DNA of 5,507 bases, from positions 1-5,507 of the forward strand of contig CALAFS010000226.1 in assembly GCA_937892405.1 (NCBI GenBank), given 5' to 3'. The notes below the pieces were generated by a model, which saw only the letters and a program-made list of their open reading frames with translations, searched no databases and had not been told where the DNA came from. Source of the DNA: an uncultured Clostridia bacterium. Its GTDB lineage: Bacteria > Bacillota > Clostridia > Oscillospirales > CAG-272. The translations under genes were made by a program, and so were the position numbers. The first letter of the stretch is position 1, and each line of letters opens with the position of its first letter. Shown here one piece after another: positions 1-5,507 of the stretch.

Positions 1-1
1 T

Positions 2-1807
2 ATCGGTGAGCCGGGTGTCGGAAAGACCGCGATCGCCGAGGCGCTCGCCCTGCGGATTGTCGAAGGGCGCGTGCCCGAGCGGCTTCGCGAGACGGAGATC
101 TGGCTTCTCGACCTGACGGCACTGGTTGCGGGGACACAGTTCCGCGGACAGTTTGAATCCCGTATCCTCGGACTTATCAAAGAAGTGAAATCCGCGGGAA
201 ATGTGATTCTGATGATCGACGAAGTGCATAACATCGTCGGTGCCGGAGATTCCGAGGGGAGCATGAGTGCCGCCAATATTCTGAAGCCGGCGCTCTCCCG
301 CGGGGAAATTCAGGTAATCGGTGCGACGACCCTGAAGGAGTACCGCAAATATATCGAAAAAGACAGCGCGCTGGAGCGCAGGTTTCAGCCCGTCACCGTG
401 ACGGAGCCCTCCGTCGAGGAGACGGTGGAAATCATCAAGGGAATCAAAACCTATTATGAGACCTTCCATGGCGTGAAGATTCCCGATGAGGTCGCCCGCT
501 TTGCCGTCTCGATGTCGGAACGGTATATCACGGATCGCTTCCTGCCGGACAAAGCCATTGACCTGATCGACGAGGCGGCGTCCCGCGCGGCACTGACCTC
601 GCCCGAGTTGAACGAATATAAGCGCAACGAAAAAGAGCTTTCTGCCCTCGCCAAAAAGCGCGAGGCGGCAGAGGCTGCCGCCGATACCGCGACCGAAGAA
701 AAAGACGGGACGGCGGACGAGGCGCGTTATAAGCTGCTTGCCGACCTGAAGGTGGAAGAGCTTCGTCTCGAGGAGCGTCAGGACGCGCTCTATCCCGTGA
801 TCTCGAATCTGTCGCTCACACCGTCGGACATCGCCGATGTCATCGAGATCTGGACAGGGATTCCCGCGTCGGACATCAAAAAGAACGAGCTCGGAGAGCT
901 GACGGGGCTTTATGAGAAAATCTCCTCGCGTATTATCGGGCAGGACGAAGCGGTGAGCGCCGTCTGCCGTGCCGTCAAGCGGAAGCGTGCGGGTGTTTCT
1001 TACCGTCAGAGTCCGGTTTCCATGATTTTCGCCGGTCCGACCGGCGTCGGAAAGACCGAGCTTGTCAAAGTGCTTGCCCGCGAGTTGTTCAAACAGCCGG
1101 AGGCGCTGATTCGCTTGGATATGTCGGAGTTCATGGAGAAATTCGCAGTCTCCCGTATCATCGGTGCCCCGCCGGGATATGTCGGCTACGATGAGGCGGG
1201 ACAGCTGACGGAGAAGATCCGCCGCCGTCCGTATTCTGTCGTCCTGTTTGATGAAATCGAAAAAGCTCACCCCGATGTCATGAACATTCTTCTTCAGATT
1301 CTTGACGAAGGACGGATCACCGACGCGCAGGGAAGAGTCGTCAATTTTGAGAATACCGTCATCATTATGACCACCAACGCGGGGAGCGAAACTTCTTCCG
1401 CCATCTCCGGCTTCTCCGAGGCGAAGGAAATGCAGAGCAAGGAAAAGACCGAGCGCGCCCTCGCTTCCTTCCTGCGCCCGGAGTTTCTGAATCGCGTGGA
1501 CGAGATTATCACCTTCCGTCACCTGACGAAAGAGGATTTTGTAAAGATCGCCACCATTCAGCTCGGAAATCTGCAAAAGTATCTCTCGGAGGAGAAGGGA
1601 ATCCGCCTGACCTACGGCGAAGATGTCCTCTCACTTGTCGCCGAGCGCTCCTATTCCGAAAAGTACGGTGCGCGCAACATGCGCCGCTATATCGAACGGC
1701 ATATCGAAGATGCGATTGCCGCGGCGGTGATCGACCATTATGATAACAAACTCATCGGCATTGCTCTCTCGGTGCGTGACGGTGAAATCGTCATGGATAC
1801 TCTGTGA
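2..1807 (+). CDS. clpC: ClpC-type AAA+ unfoldase, ATP-binding subunit of Clp protease (5' end missing)
   Basis: Class I (two-ring) Hsp100 ATPase expected to unfold substrates and thread them into ClpP in the cytoplasm. The frame is open from the left edge; 601 residues are visible, numbered from base 2. The first AAA+ domain shows Walker A GEPGVGKT (2-9), a pore loop with QFRG, Walker B with D73-E74, sensor GATT (107-110) and arginine finger ERR (125-127). A short helical, Ala/Glu-rich middle domain (about 200-265) follows; this length fits ClpC and rules out the long ClpB coiled coil. The second domain shows IIGQDEAV (from 311), Walker A GPTGVGKTE (345-353), pore loop GYVGYDE (392-398), Walker B D417-E418, sensor N459, arginine finger R498 and sensor-2 GAR (556-558). 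All catalytic residues are present. The N-terminal Clp repeat domain and roughly 200 residues lie outside the window. The usual ClpP-docking loop reads ISGF (468-471), an odd variant. It is probably cotranscribed with the mrp-like gene 20 bases downstream. ClpE or an unnamed clostridial ClpA/ClpC paralogue is the alternative. Confidence 0.93.
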   Translation: MGEPGVGKTAIAEALALRIVEGRVPERLRETEIWLLDLTALVAGTQFRGQFESRILGLIKEVKSAGNVILMIDEVHNIVGAGDSEGSMSAANILKPALSRGEIQVIGATTLKEYRKYIEKDSALERRFQPVTVTEPSVEETVEIIKGIKTYYETFHGVKIPDEVARFAVSMSERYITDRFLPDKAIDLIDEAASRAALTSPELNEYKRNEKELSALAKKREAAEAAADTATEEKDGTADEARYKLLADLKVEELRLEERQDALYPVISNLSLTPSDIADVIEIWTGIPASDIKKNELGELTGLYEKISSRIIGQDEAVSAVCRAVKRKRAGVSYRQSPVSMIFAGPTGVGKTELVKVLARELFKQPEALIRLDMSEFMEKFAVSRIIGAPPGYVGYDEAGQLTEKIRRRPYSVVLFDEIEKAHPDVMNILLQILDEGRITDAQGRVVNFENTVIIMTTNAGSETSSAISGFSEAKEMQSKEKTERALASFLRPEFLNRVDEIITFRHLTKEDFVKIATIQLGNLQKYLSEEKGIRLTYGEDVLSLVAERSYSEKYGARNMRRYIERHIEDAIAAAVIDHYDNKLIGIALSVRDGEIVMDTL

Positions 1808-1815
1808 CGGAAAGT

Positions 1816-1820
1816 GAGGA
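1816..1820 (+). promoter_or_regulatory. Ribosome binding site of the mrp-like gene
   Basis: GAGGA lies 7 bases before the ATG at 1828, just after the clpC stop codon. It decides the start: a GTG at 1804, overlapping the clpC stop, is in the same frame but has no comparable Shine-Dalgarno sequence at a suitable distance. The ATG also gives the typical N-terminus MSECTHDC. Confidence 0.75.
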
Positions 1821-1827
1821 AATACAA

Positions 1828-2664
1828 ATGTCGGAATGTACACACGACTGCTCGACCTGTAAGGAAAAGTGTGCGGAGGAGTCCCTTCTCGCACCCGAAA
1901 ACAAGGCGAGTAAAATCAAGCATGTGATCGGTGTCGTCAGCGGCAAAGGAGGCGTCGGAAAATCCCTCGTCACCTCGATGCTTGCCGTGACCATGCGTCG
2001 GCGCGGATACAATACCGCGATTCTCGATGCGGATATCACAGGTCCTTCGATTCCGCGCGCCTTCGGTCTTTCGACCGGGTGCGTGCAGGGGAGCGACCTC
2101 GGTATGTTCCCGCCGGTCACCAAGACAGGCATCGAGGTCATGAGCATCAACCTTTTGGTTGATGATGAGACAAAGCCCGTTGTCTGGCGCGGACCGGTGA
2201 TCGCCGGGACGGTCAAACAGTTCTGGACCGATGTTGTCTGGAACGAGGTGGATTATATGTTCGTGGATATGCCGCCCGGAACGGGAGATGTTCCGCTGAC
2301 GGTATTTCAGAGTCTGCCGCTCGACGGTATCGTTATCGTCAGCAGCCCGCAGGGACTTGTCTCCATGATCGTGGATAAGGCGATCAACATGGCGGATCTG
2401 ATGAACATTCCCGTTCTCGGTCTGATCGAGAATTACAGCTACTTTACCTGCCCGGATTGCAAAAAGAAGTATCAGATCTACGGCGAGAGTCACATAGACG
2501 AGCTTGCCGCGAAACACGGCACCGAGGTGTTGGCGAAGCTTCCGATTGATCCCGAGCTTGCCTCTCTTTGCGACAAGGGTGTGATTGAACTCTTCGAGAA
2601 TACGGAGATTGAAGAAGCGGCGACAAAAATCGAGGAAAAGATTTCGAAGACTGCCGCAAAATAA
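1828..2664 (+). CDS. mrp: Mrp/NBP35 (ApbC) family Fe-S cluster carrier P-loop ATPase
   Basis: Cytoplasmic P-loop ATPase of the Mrp/NBP35 family, whose studied members bind a labile 4Fe-4S cluster between two subunits and pass it to apoproteins. The 278-residue protein has the deviant Walker A motif SGKGGVGKS (38-46) with the signature lysine K40, the switch-region motif DADITGPS (67-74), the family motif VDMPPGTGD (146-154), and the C-terminal cluster-binding pair C208-P-D-C211. Ahead of the ATPase core is a short cysteine-rich segment with C4, C8, C11 and C15, reminiscent of the N-terminal ferredoxin-like cluster site of NBP35 but with different spacing. The MIP18/DUF59 domain at the N-terminus of many bacterial Mrp proteins is absent. 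The VDMPPGTGD and CPDC motifs separate it from MinD and ParA, which share the Walker A. It follows clpC by 20 bases and is closed by the terminator at 2689-2728, so it is probably the last gene of that operon. The client proteins cannot be read from the sequence. Confidence 0.92.
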   Translation: MSECTHDCSTCKEKCAEESLLAPENKASKIKHVIGVVSGKGGVGKSLVTSMLAVTMRRRGYNTAILDADITGPSIPRAFGLSTGCVQGSDLGMFPPVTKTGIEVMSINLLVDDETKPVVWRGPVIAGTVKQFWTDVVWNEVDYMFVDMPPGTGDVPLTVFQSLPLDGIVIVSSPQGLVSMIVDKAINMADLMNIPVLGLIENYSYFTCPDCKKKYQIYGESHIDELAAKHGTEVLAKLPIDPELASLCDKGVIELFENTEIEEAATKIEEKISKTAAK

Positions 2665-2688
2665 TCCGGAAATTTATCGAAATAAGCG

Positions 2689-2728
2689 AAAAAAGTCCCG
2701 TCGGCAAATTTGCCGACGGGACTTTTTT
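2689..2728. terminator. Bidirectional intrinsic terminator between convergent operons
   Basis: A perfect 40-base inverted repeat. The GC-rich core stem pairs GTCCCGTCGGCA (2695-2706) with 2711-2722 around an AATT loop. Six A's precede it and six T's follow it, so RNA from either strand forms the same hairpin ending in a U run. It starts about 30 bases after the mrp stop and, on the other strand, 13 bases after the potD stop. It therefore serves both units and fills nearly all of the intergenic gap (2665-2735). Confidence 0.93.
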
Positions 2729-2735
2729 GGTTGAG

Positions 2736-4043
2736 TTATCCGCGTACGCCTTTTTTTGCTTTTGCGGCGGCTCTGTCGCGCATGCGATAATGGCGGGAAC
2801 GCTTCTTTTTGATATAGACTGTGTAGATGCCGAAGGCGAGGAGGGAGACGACGATCACGCCGCTGACCACATGCACCCACGGTTCGATGGCACTCTCGGT
2901 CTTGAGATTCTCCCAAAGAGAATTGACAAGTTCCTGTGTGTCGTCGTCGAAGCTGTAATAAACGGGGTCGAAAGAGTAGTTGACATTGGCTTCGTCACCG
3001 GTGAGCTGATAGAGAATCTCATAGGCTTCTTCCCCCATTTCGTCAAGGTACTCTTCGCTCTCCTTGACAAGGCGGTTCGGGGAAGCGTAACCGATGTAGA
3101 TCGCGTTGGCGACCGCTGCCTCTTCCGAGAGCATGAAGTTGATGTATTCTTTCGCGAGGTCAGGGTATCTTGCCGATTTCGGAATACACATTGCGTCGAC
3201 GAAAACATTCGTTCCTTCCGTCGGATAGTAGAAGCCGAGATTTTCGTTCTGATCCACCATCGTGATGTAGTCGCCGGCATAGTAGGGTGCCGCCGCGGCA
3301 GAACCGGAAATCATCTTGTTGAAGATTTCATCGCTGACATATGCCTGTACATACGGTTTCTGCTCAAGAAGCTTATCGAGCGCCTTACGCCAGACGGCGG
3401 GATCCTTCGAGTTGACATCAAGGTTCATGTAGTACATCGCCGAGCCGAAGCCGTCGCGCGGGTTATTGAACTGAAGAATTTTTCCTCTGTACTTTTCGTT
3501 CCAGAGAAGTCCCCAACTCTCAAGAGCGGCATCTTCTTCGTCGATCATTGTCGTGTTGTAGATGATGCCCGTCATACCGTAGGTGTAGGGGACGGAATAA
3601 CGCTGATCAGGGTCATAGAGCAGACCTTTGTATGCGTCTTCGATGTACTCGTAATTCGGAATATCCGCCGCGACATCAAAGTCGAGGAGAAGTCCCTCTT
3701 TTGCCATCTTCTGAATCATATAATCGGAGGGAATGATGACATCGTAGGTACCGGCACCGCTCGAAATCTTCGCGTACATATCCTCGTTTGTCGCGTAGGT
3801 GGTATAAATCACCTTCACCTTGTCCTTGTGCGTGCTGTTATACCATGCTTCAAATTCGGCGTTCGTATCATACGAACCGAGAGAGCCGTCGGAGATGTAT
3901 TCGCCCCAGTTATAGACATTCAGGACTCTGACCGTTCCTTCGGACACTTCGTCGTCTGCCTCGTTATTTCCGCAGGAAGCGAGAAAAATCATGACAGATG
4001 CAAACATGAGGAGAAACAGAATGAGAGAAATTCGCTTTTTCAT
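2736..4043 (-). CDS. potD: Spermidine/putrescine ABC transporter substrate-binding lipoprotein with C-terminal membrane anchor
   Basis: Extracellular polyamine-binding component of a PotABCD importer, 435 residues. It begins with a basic, hydrophobic lipoprotein signal peptide with lipobox LASC and predicted lipidated C24. The binding-protein fold spans about 38-382. Family landmarks are YNWGEY (44-49), PSDY (105-108), VFVD (280-283) and GYASPN (318-323), which line up with the same segments of E. coli PotD including its amine-contacting Asp (D283 here). Other pocket positions differ: NNPRD (193-197) stands where E. coli has D168/E171, and Y254 or Y255 and F281 stand where it has Trp. Unusually, the chain continues past the normal PotD end into a hydrophobic helix (about 389-411) and a tail with 12 Lys/Arg in 24 residues. 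The family's usual length is near 350, so the extra length is largely this extension and a loop around 341-370. The start is supported by AGGAGGT 8 bases upstream, and the ATG overlaps the potC stop by one base (TAATG). Exact ligand, spermidine, putrescine or both, is unknown. Confidence 0.93.
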   Translation of the reverse strand: MKKRISLILFLLMFASVMIFLASCGNNEADDEVSEGTVRVLNVYNWGEYISDGSLGSYDTNAEFEAWYNSTHKDKVKVIYTTYATNEDMYAKISSGAGTYDVIIPSDYMIQKMAKEGLLLDFDVAADIPNYEYIEDAYKGLLYDPDQRYSVPYTYGMTGIIYNTTMIDEEDAALESWGLLWNEKYRGKILQFNNPRDGFGSAMYYMNLDVNSKDPAVWRKALDKLLEQKPYVQAYVSDEIFNKMISGSAAAAPYYAGDYITMVDQNENLGFYYPTEGTNVFVDAMCIPKSARYPDLAKEYINFMLSEEAAVANAIYIGYASPNRLVKESEEYLDEMGEEAYEILYQLTGDEANVNYSFDPVYYSFDDDTQELVNSLWENLKTESAIEPWVHVVSGVIVVSLLAFGIYTVYIKKKRSRHYRMRDRAAAKAKKGVRG

Positions 4044-4852
4044 TACTTTTTACCTCCTGCTTTCCGTGCGCGTCTTCCGCTACGGACATTAGAGACAACC
4101 AAGAGCGTGAAGATAACGAGAATGATCAGCGTCGAGAGCGCGTACATGTCGGGAGTGACCTTCTTCTTCGTCATCGAATAGATGAGAAGGGGGAGGGTCT
4201 GGAAGTTTGAAGATCCGACAAAATAGGAGATGACGAAGTCGTCGAGCGAAAGGGTGAACGCCATGATAAAGCCGGAGAGCACACCGGGCAGAAGGTTCGG
4301 AAGCTCTACCTTGAAAAAGGACTGGAGCGGAGTGCACCCGAGGTCCATTGCCGCCTCCGAATAGGTCTTCCCGAGATCGGTGACTCTCGGAAGCACCGAG
4401 AGGATGACATAGGGGAGAGAGAAGGTTGTGTGTGCGATAAGCATGGCGACAAAGCCGATGGAGTCGTAAGCAATCCCGATGATGCCGGCAACCGCGACGA
4501 AGAAGAGCATCATGGACATACCGGTGACGATATCGGGGTTCATCATCGGAATGTTTGTCACCGACTTGACGGTGTTTTTGATGAACTTGTTTCTCATGCG
4601 GTAGATTCCTTCCGCCGCCGCGGTGCCGATGACGGTCGCGAGCAGAGAGGAGGACAGCGCGAGAATCAGCGTGTTGCGAAGAGCGACGAAGGTGTCGGGC
4701 GAGCTGAACAGCTCACGGTACCACATCAGGCTGAAACCGGAGAAGACCGCCGTACTGTTCTGCGCGTTGAAAGAGAAGAAAATCAGAGTCAGGATCGGAA
4801 TATAAAGAATTCCGAAAATCAGGCAAAGATAAATTCTTGAGAGGTGTTTCAT
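4043..4852 (-). CDS. potC: Spermidine/putrescine ABC transporter permease PotC
   Basis: One of the two membrane channel subunits of the polyamine importer. The 269-residue protein has six apparent membrane segments (about 7-29, 58-82, 102-124, 132-156, 189-211 and 237-256) and the inner-membrane-component signature on a cytoplasmic loop: EAAMDLG from E166 running on to VELP (182-185). This loop docks on the ATPase PotA. The segment NIPMMNPDIVTG (100-111) and the LSLDDFVISYF stretch after the EAA loop are characteristic of PotC-type permeases. The C-terminus is short and basic. It overlaps upstream potB by four bases (ATGA) and downstream potD by one (TAATG), which implies translational coupling. 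The ATG at 4852 has GGAGGT 8 bases upstream. The length matches the family and nothing looks damaged. Confidence 0.94.
   Translation of the reverse strand: MKHLSRIYLCLIFGILYIPILTLIFFSFNAQNSTAVFSGFSLMWYRELFSSPDTFVALRNTLILALSSSLLATVIGTAAAEGIYRMRNKFIKNTVKSVTNIPMMNPDIVTGMSMMLFFVAVAGIIGIAYDSIGFVAMLIAHTTFSLPYVILSVLPRVTDLGKTYSEAAMDLGCTPLQSFFKVELPNLLPGVLSGFIMAFTLSLDDFVISYFVGSSNFQTLPLLIYSMTKKKVTPDMYALSTLIILVIFTLLVVSNVRSGRRARKAGGKK
4052..4058 (-). promoter_or_regulatory. Strong ribosome binding site of potD
   Basis: Read on the - strand, AGGAGGT stands 8 bases before the potD ATG and lies inside the end of potC. It is a near-perfect anti-16S match. It would let the binding protein be translated more than its permeases, since binding proteins are normally needed in excess. 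Confidence 0.8.
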
Positions 4853-5505
4853 ACGATGATACCTCCGTCTTCGGGGTCGGAGAAGCGGTTCATGACCGAG
4901 AGCGAGATCAGAATGAGAATCATCATAACAAGAGAGATCGCCGCGCCTGTGTTCAGGGCGCTGGAGACGAACTGTCGCTCGATGGTATCGCCGATCAGCT
5001 CAAAGGTGCCGCCGCCGAGTTTCTGTGAGATATAGAAGGTGCTGATCGAGGGGACGAAGACCATCGTCACGCCCGAGACGACGCCCGAGAGCGACAGGGG
5101 GAAGATGACTTTGGTAATGACCCGCATCGGACTGCACCCGAGGTCGCTCGCCGCCTCCCACATGTGCTTGTCGATCTTGGAAATGCAGGTGTAGATCGGC
5201 AGAACCATATAGGGAAGAAAGTCGTAGACCATGCCGAAGATTACGGCACCTTTCGTCCCGATGATGTGCAGCTCCGTCCCGAGCAGCTGATTCAGGAATC
5301 CGCCGTCGTCGAAGATCGCCATGATGGAGTAGGTACGGATCAGAAGGTTTGTCCACATCGGGAGCATGAGGAGAATGACGAAGAATTTCTGGTGCGAGGG
5401 CTTCGCCTTTGCCATAATATAAGCAAGGGGATAGCCGACGAGCAGGCAGACGAGCGTCGCGATGACGGCAAGCTCCACGGACAGGAGGAAGATCTGGGAA
5501 TACTC
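4849..5505 (-). CDS. potB: Spermidine/putrescine ABC transporter permease PotB (N-terminus missing)
   Basis: Second membrane channel subunit, partner of PotC. 218 residues are visible, numbered from the first whole codon at 5505; the frame stays open to the right edge, so about 60 N-terminal residues with the first membrane segment are missing by comparison with the usual length of about 280. Visible are a membrane segment around 5-31, the PotB-typical stretch LPMWTNLLIRTYS (48-60) and further membrane segments near 86-106, 139-158 and 187-205. The EAA loop reads EAASDLG from E117 and runs to IFP (134-136), for contact with the ATPase. The stop overlaps the potC start as ATGA. A GTG at 5478 is only an internal valine codon, because the family sequence clearly continues upstream of it (EYSQIFLLS). 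The promoter and the expected ATPase gene potA would lie beyond the edge. Confidence 0.93.
   Translation of the reverse strand, partial: EYSQIFLLSVELAVIATLVCLLVGYPLAYIMAKAKPSHQKFFVILLMLPMWTNLLIRTYSIMAIFDDGGFLNQLLGTELHIIGTKGAVIFGMVYDFLPYMVLPIYTCISKIDKHMWEAASDLGCSPMRVITKVIFPLSLSGVVSGVTMVFVPSISTFYISQKLGGGTFELIGDTIERQFVSSALNTGAAISLVMMILILISLSVMNRFSDPEDGGIIV
4861..4866 (-). promoter_or_regulatory. Strong ribosome binding site of potC
   Basis: Read on the - strand, GGAGGT stands 8 bases before the potC ATG, within the last codons of potB. With the ATGA overlap it supports the 4852 start and independent or coupled re-initiation on the potBCD messenger. Confidence 0.8.
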
Positions 5506-5507
5506 GG

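Noticed and set aside
71..73. GTG as a start for a shortened Clp ATPase
   Set aside because: The same frame is open to the left edge and encodes the Walker A motif of the first AAA+ domain before this codon, so the gene simply starts outside the window.
1804..1806. GTG overlapping the clpC stop as an alternative mrp start (GTGA)
   Set aside because: It has no well-placed Shine-Dalgarno sequence and would add eight atypical residues; the ATG at 1828 has GAGGA 7 bases upstream and gives the expected N-terminus.
2..1807. ClpB disaggregase as the identity of the first gene
   Set aside because: The segment between the two AAA+ domains is only about 65 residues, too short for the ClpB middle-domain coiled coil, and a Gly-Phe docking-type loop is present in the second domain.
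1738..2517. A 259-codon open frame on the - strand opposite mrp and the end of clpC
   Set aside because: It overlaps two well-supported genes on the other strand; its product has low-complexity His/Arg/Asp content and no recognisable motif.
1828..2664. MinD or ParA partitioning ATPase
   Set aside because: The Walker A motif is shared, but the VDMPPGTGD motif, the C-terminal CPDC and the N-terminal cysteines are those of the Mrp/NBP35 family, and there is no MinD-like amphipathic membrane-targeting end.
2727..4181. A 484-codon open frame on the + strand lying opposite potD
   Set aside because: It is antisense to potD, which has a lipobox, family motifs, a strong ribosome binding site and operon overlaps. 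The + strand product resembles no family I know, and it runs through the terminator. It is a long shadow caused by codon bias.
5476..5478. GTG as the potB start
   Set aside because: The reading frame continues to the edge with family-like sequence, and starting here would remove the first membrane segment that permeases of this type need.

Overview
The window reads as a moderately GC-rich member of the Bacillota, most likely a gut-type clostridium (Clostridia, possibly Oscillospiraceae-like). This rests on a ClpC-type unfoldase with a short middle domain, a short Mrp/NBP35 ATPase with the cysteine-rich N-terminus familiar from clostridia, a lipoprotein (Gram-positive style) polyamine-binding protein, and strong GGAGGT ribosome binding sites. 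The taxonomic placement is inference from protein style; no rRNA or other marker gene is present.

Layout: two convergent transcription units meet at a bidirectional terminator. On the + strand, positions 2-1807 hold the 3' part of a clpC-like gene, cut by the left edge just before the Walker A of its first AAA+ domain. It is followed after 20 bases by a complete mrp-like Fe-S carrier ATPase gene (1828-2664). A perfect 40-base inverted repeat (2689-2728) with A and T runs at its ends separates this unit from the - strand unit.

The - strand unit is a spermidine/putrescine ABC importer read from right to left: potB permease (4849-5505, N-terminus cut by the right edge), potC permease (4043-4852) and potD binding protein (2736-4043). 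The genes overlap by 4 and 1 bases, each internal start has a strong Shine-Dalgarno sequence, and they are almost certainly one translationally coupled operon. The ATPase gene (potA) is not in the window and would be expected upstream of potB, beyond the right edge.

The + strand pair concerns protein quality control (unfolding for the Clp protease) and Fe-S cluster handling; the - strand trio brings polyamines into the cell. No functional link between the two units is evident. The gene content is ordinary and I find no undescribed multi-gene system. The observation most worth a second look is that the PotD protein carries both an N-terminal lipobox and a C-terminal transmembrane helix with a very basic tail, so it appears anchored at both ends. 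Lesser points are departures from the E. coli PotD pocket residues, and a ClpC whose ClpP-docking tripeptide reads Ser-Gly-Phe instead of aliphatic-Gly-Phe. No gene-free stretch exceeds 300 bases, and I saw no RNA genes, mobile elements or CRISPR arrays.
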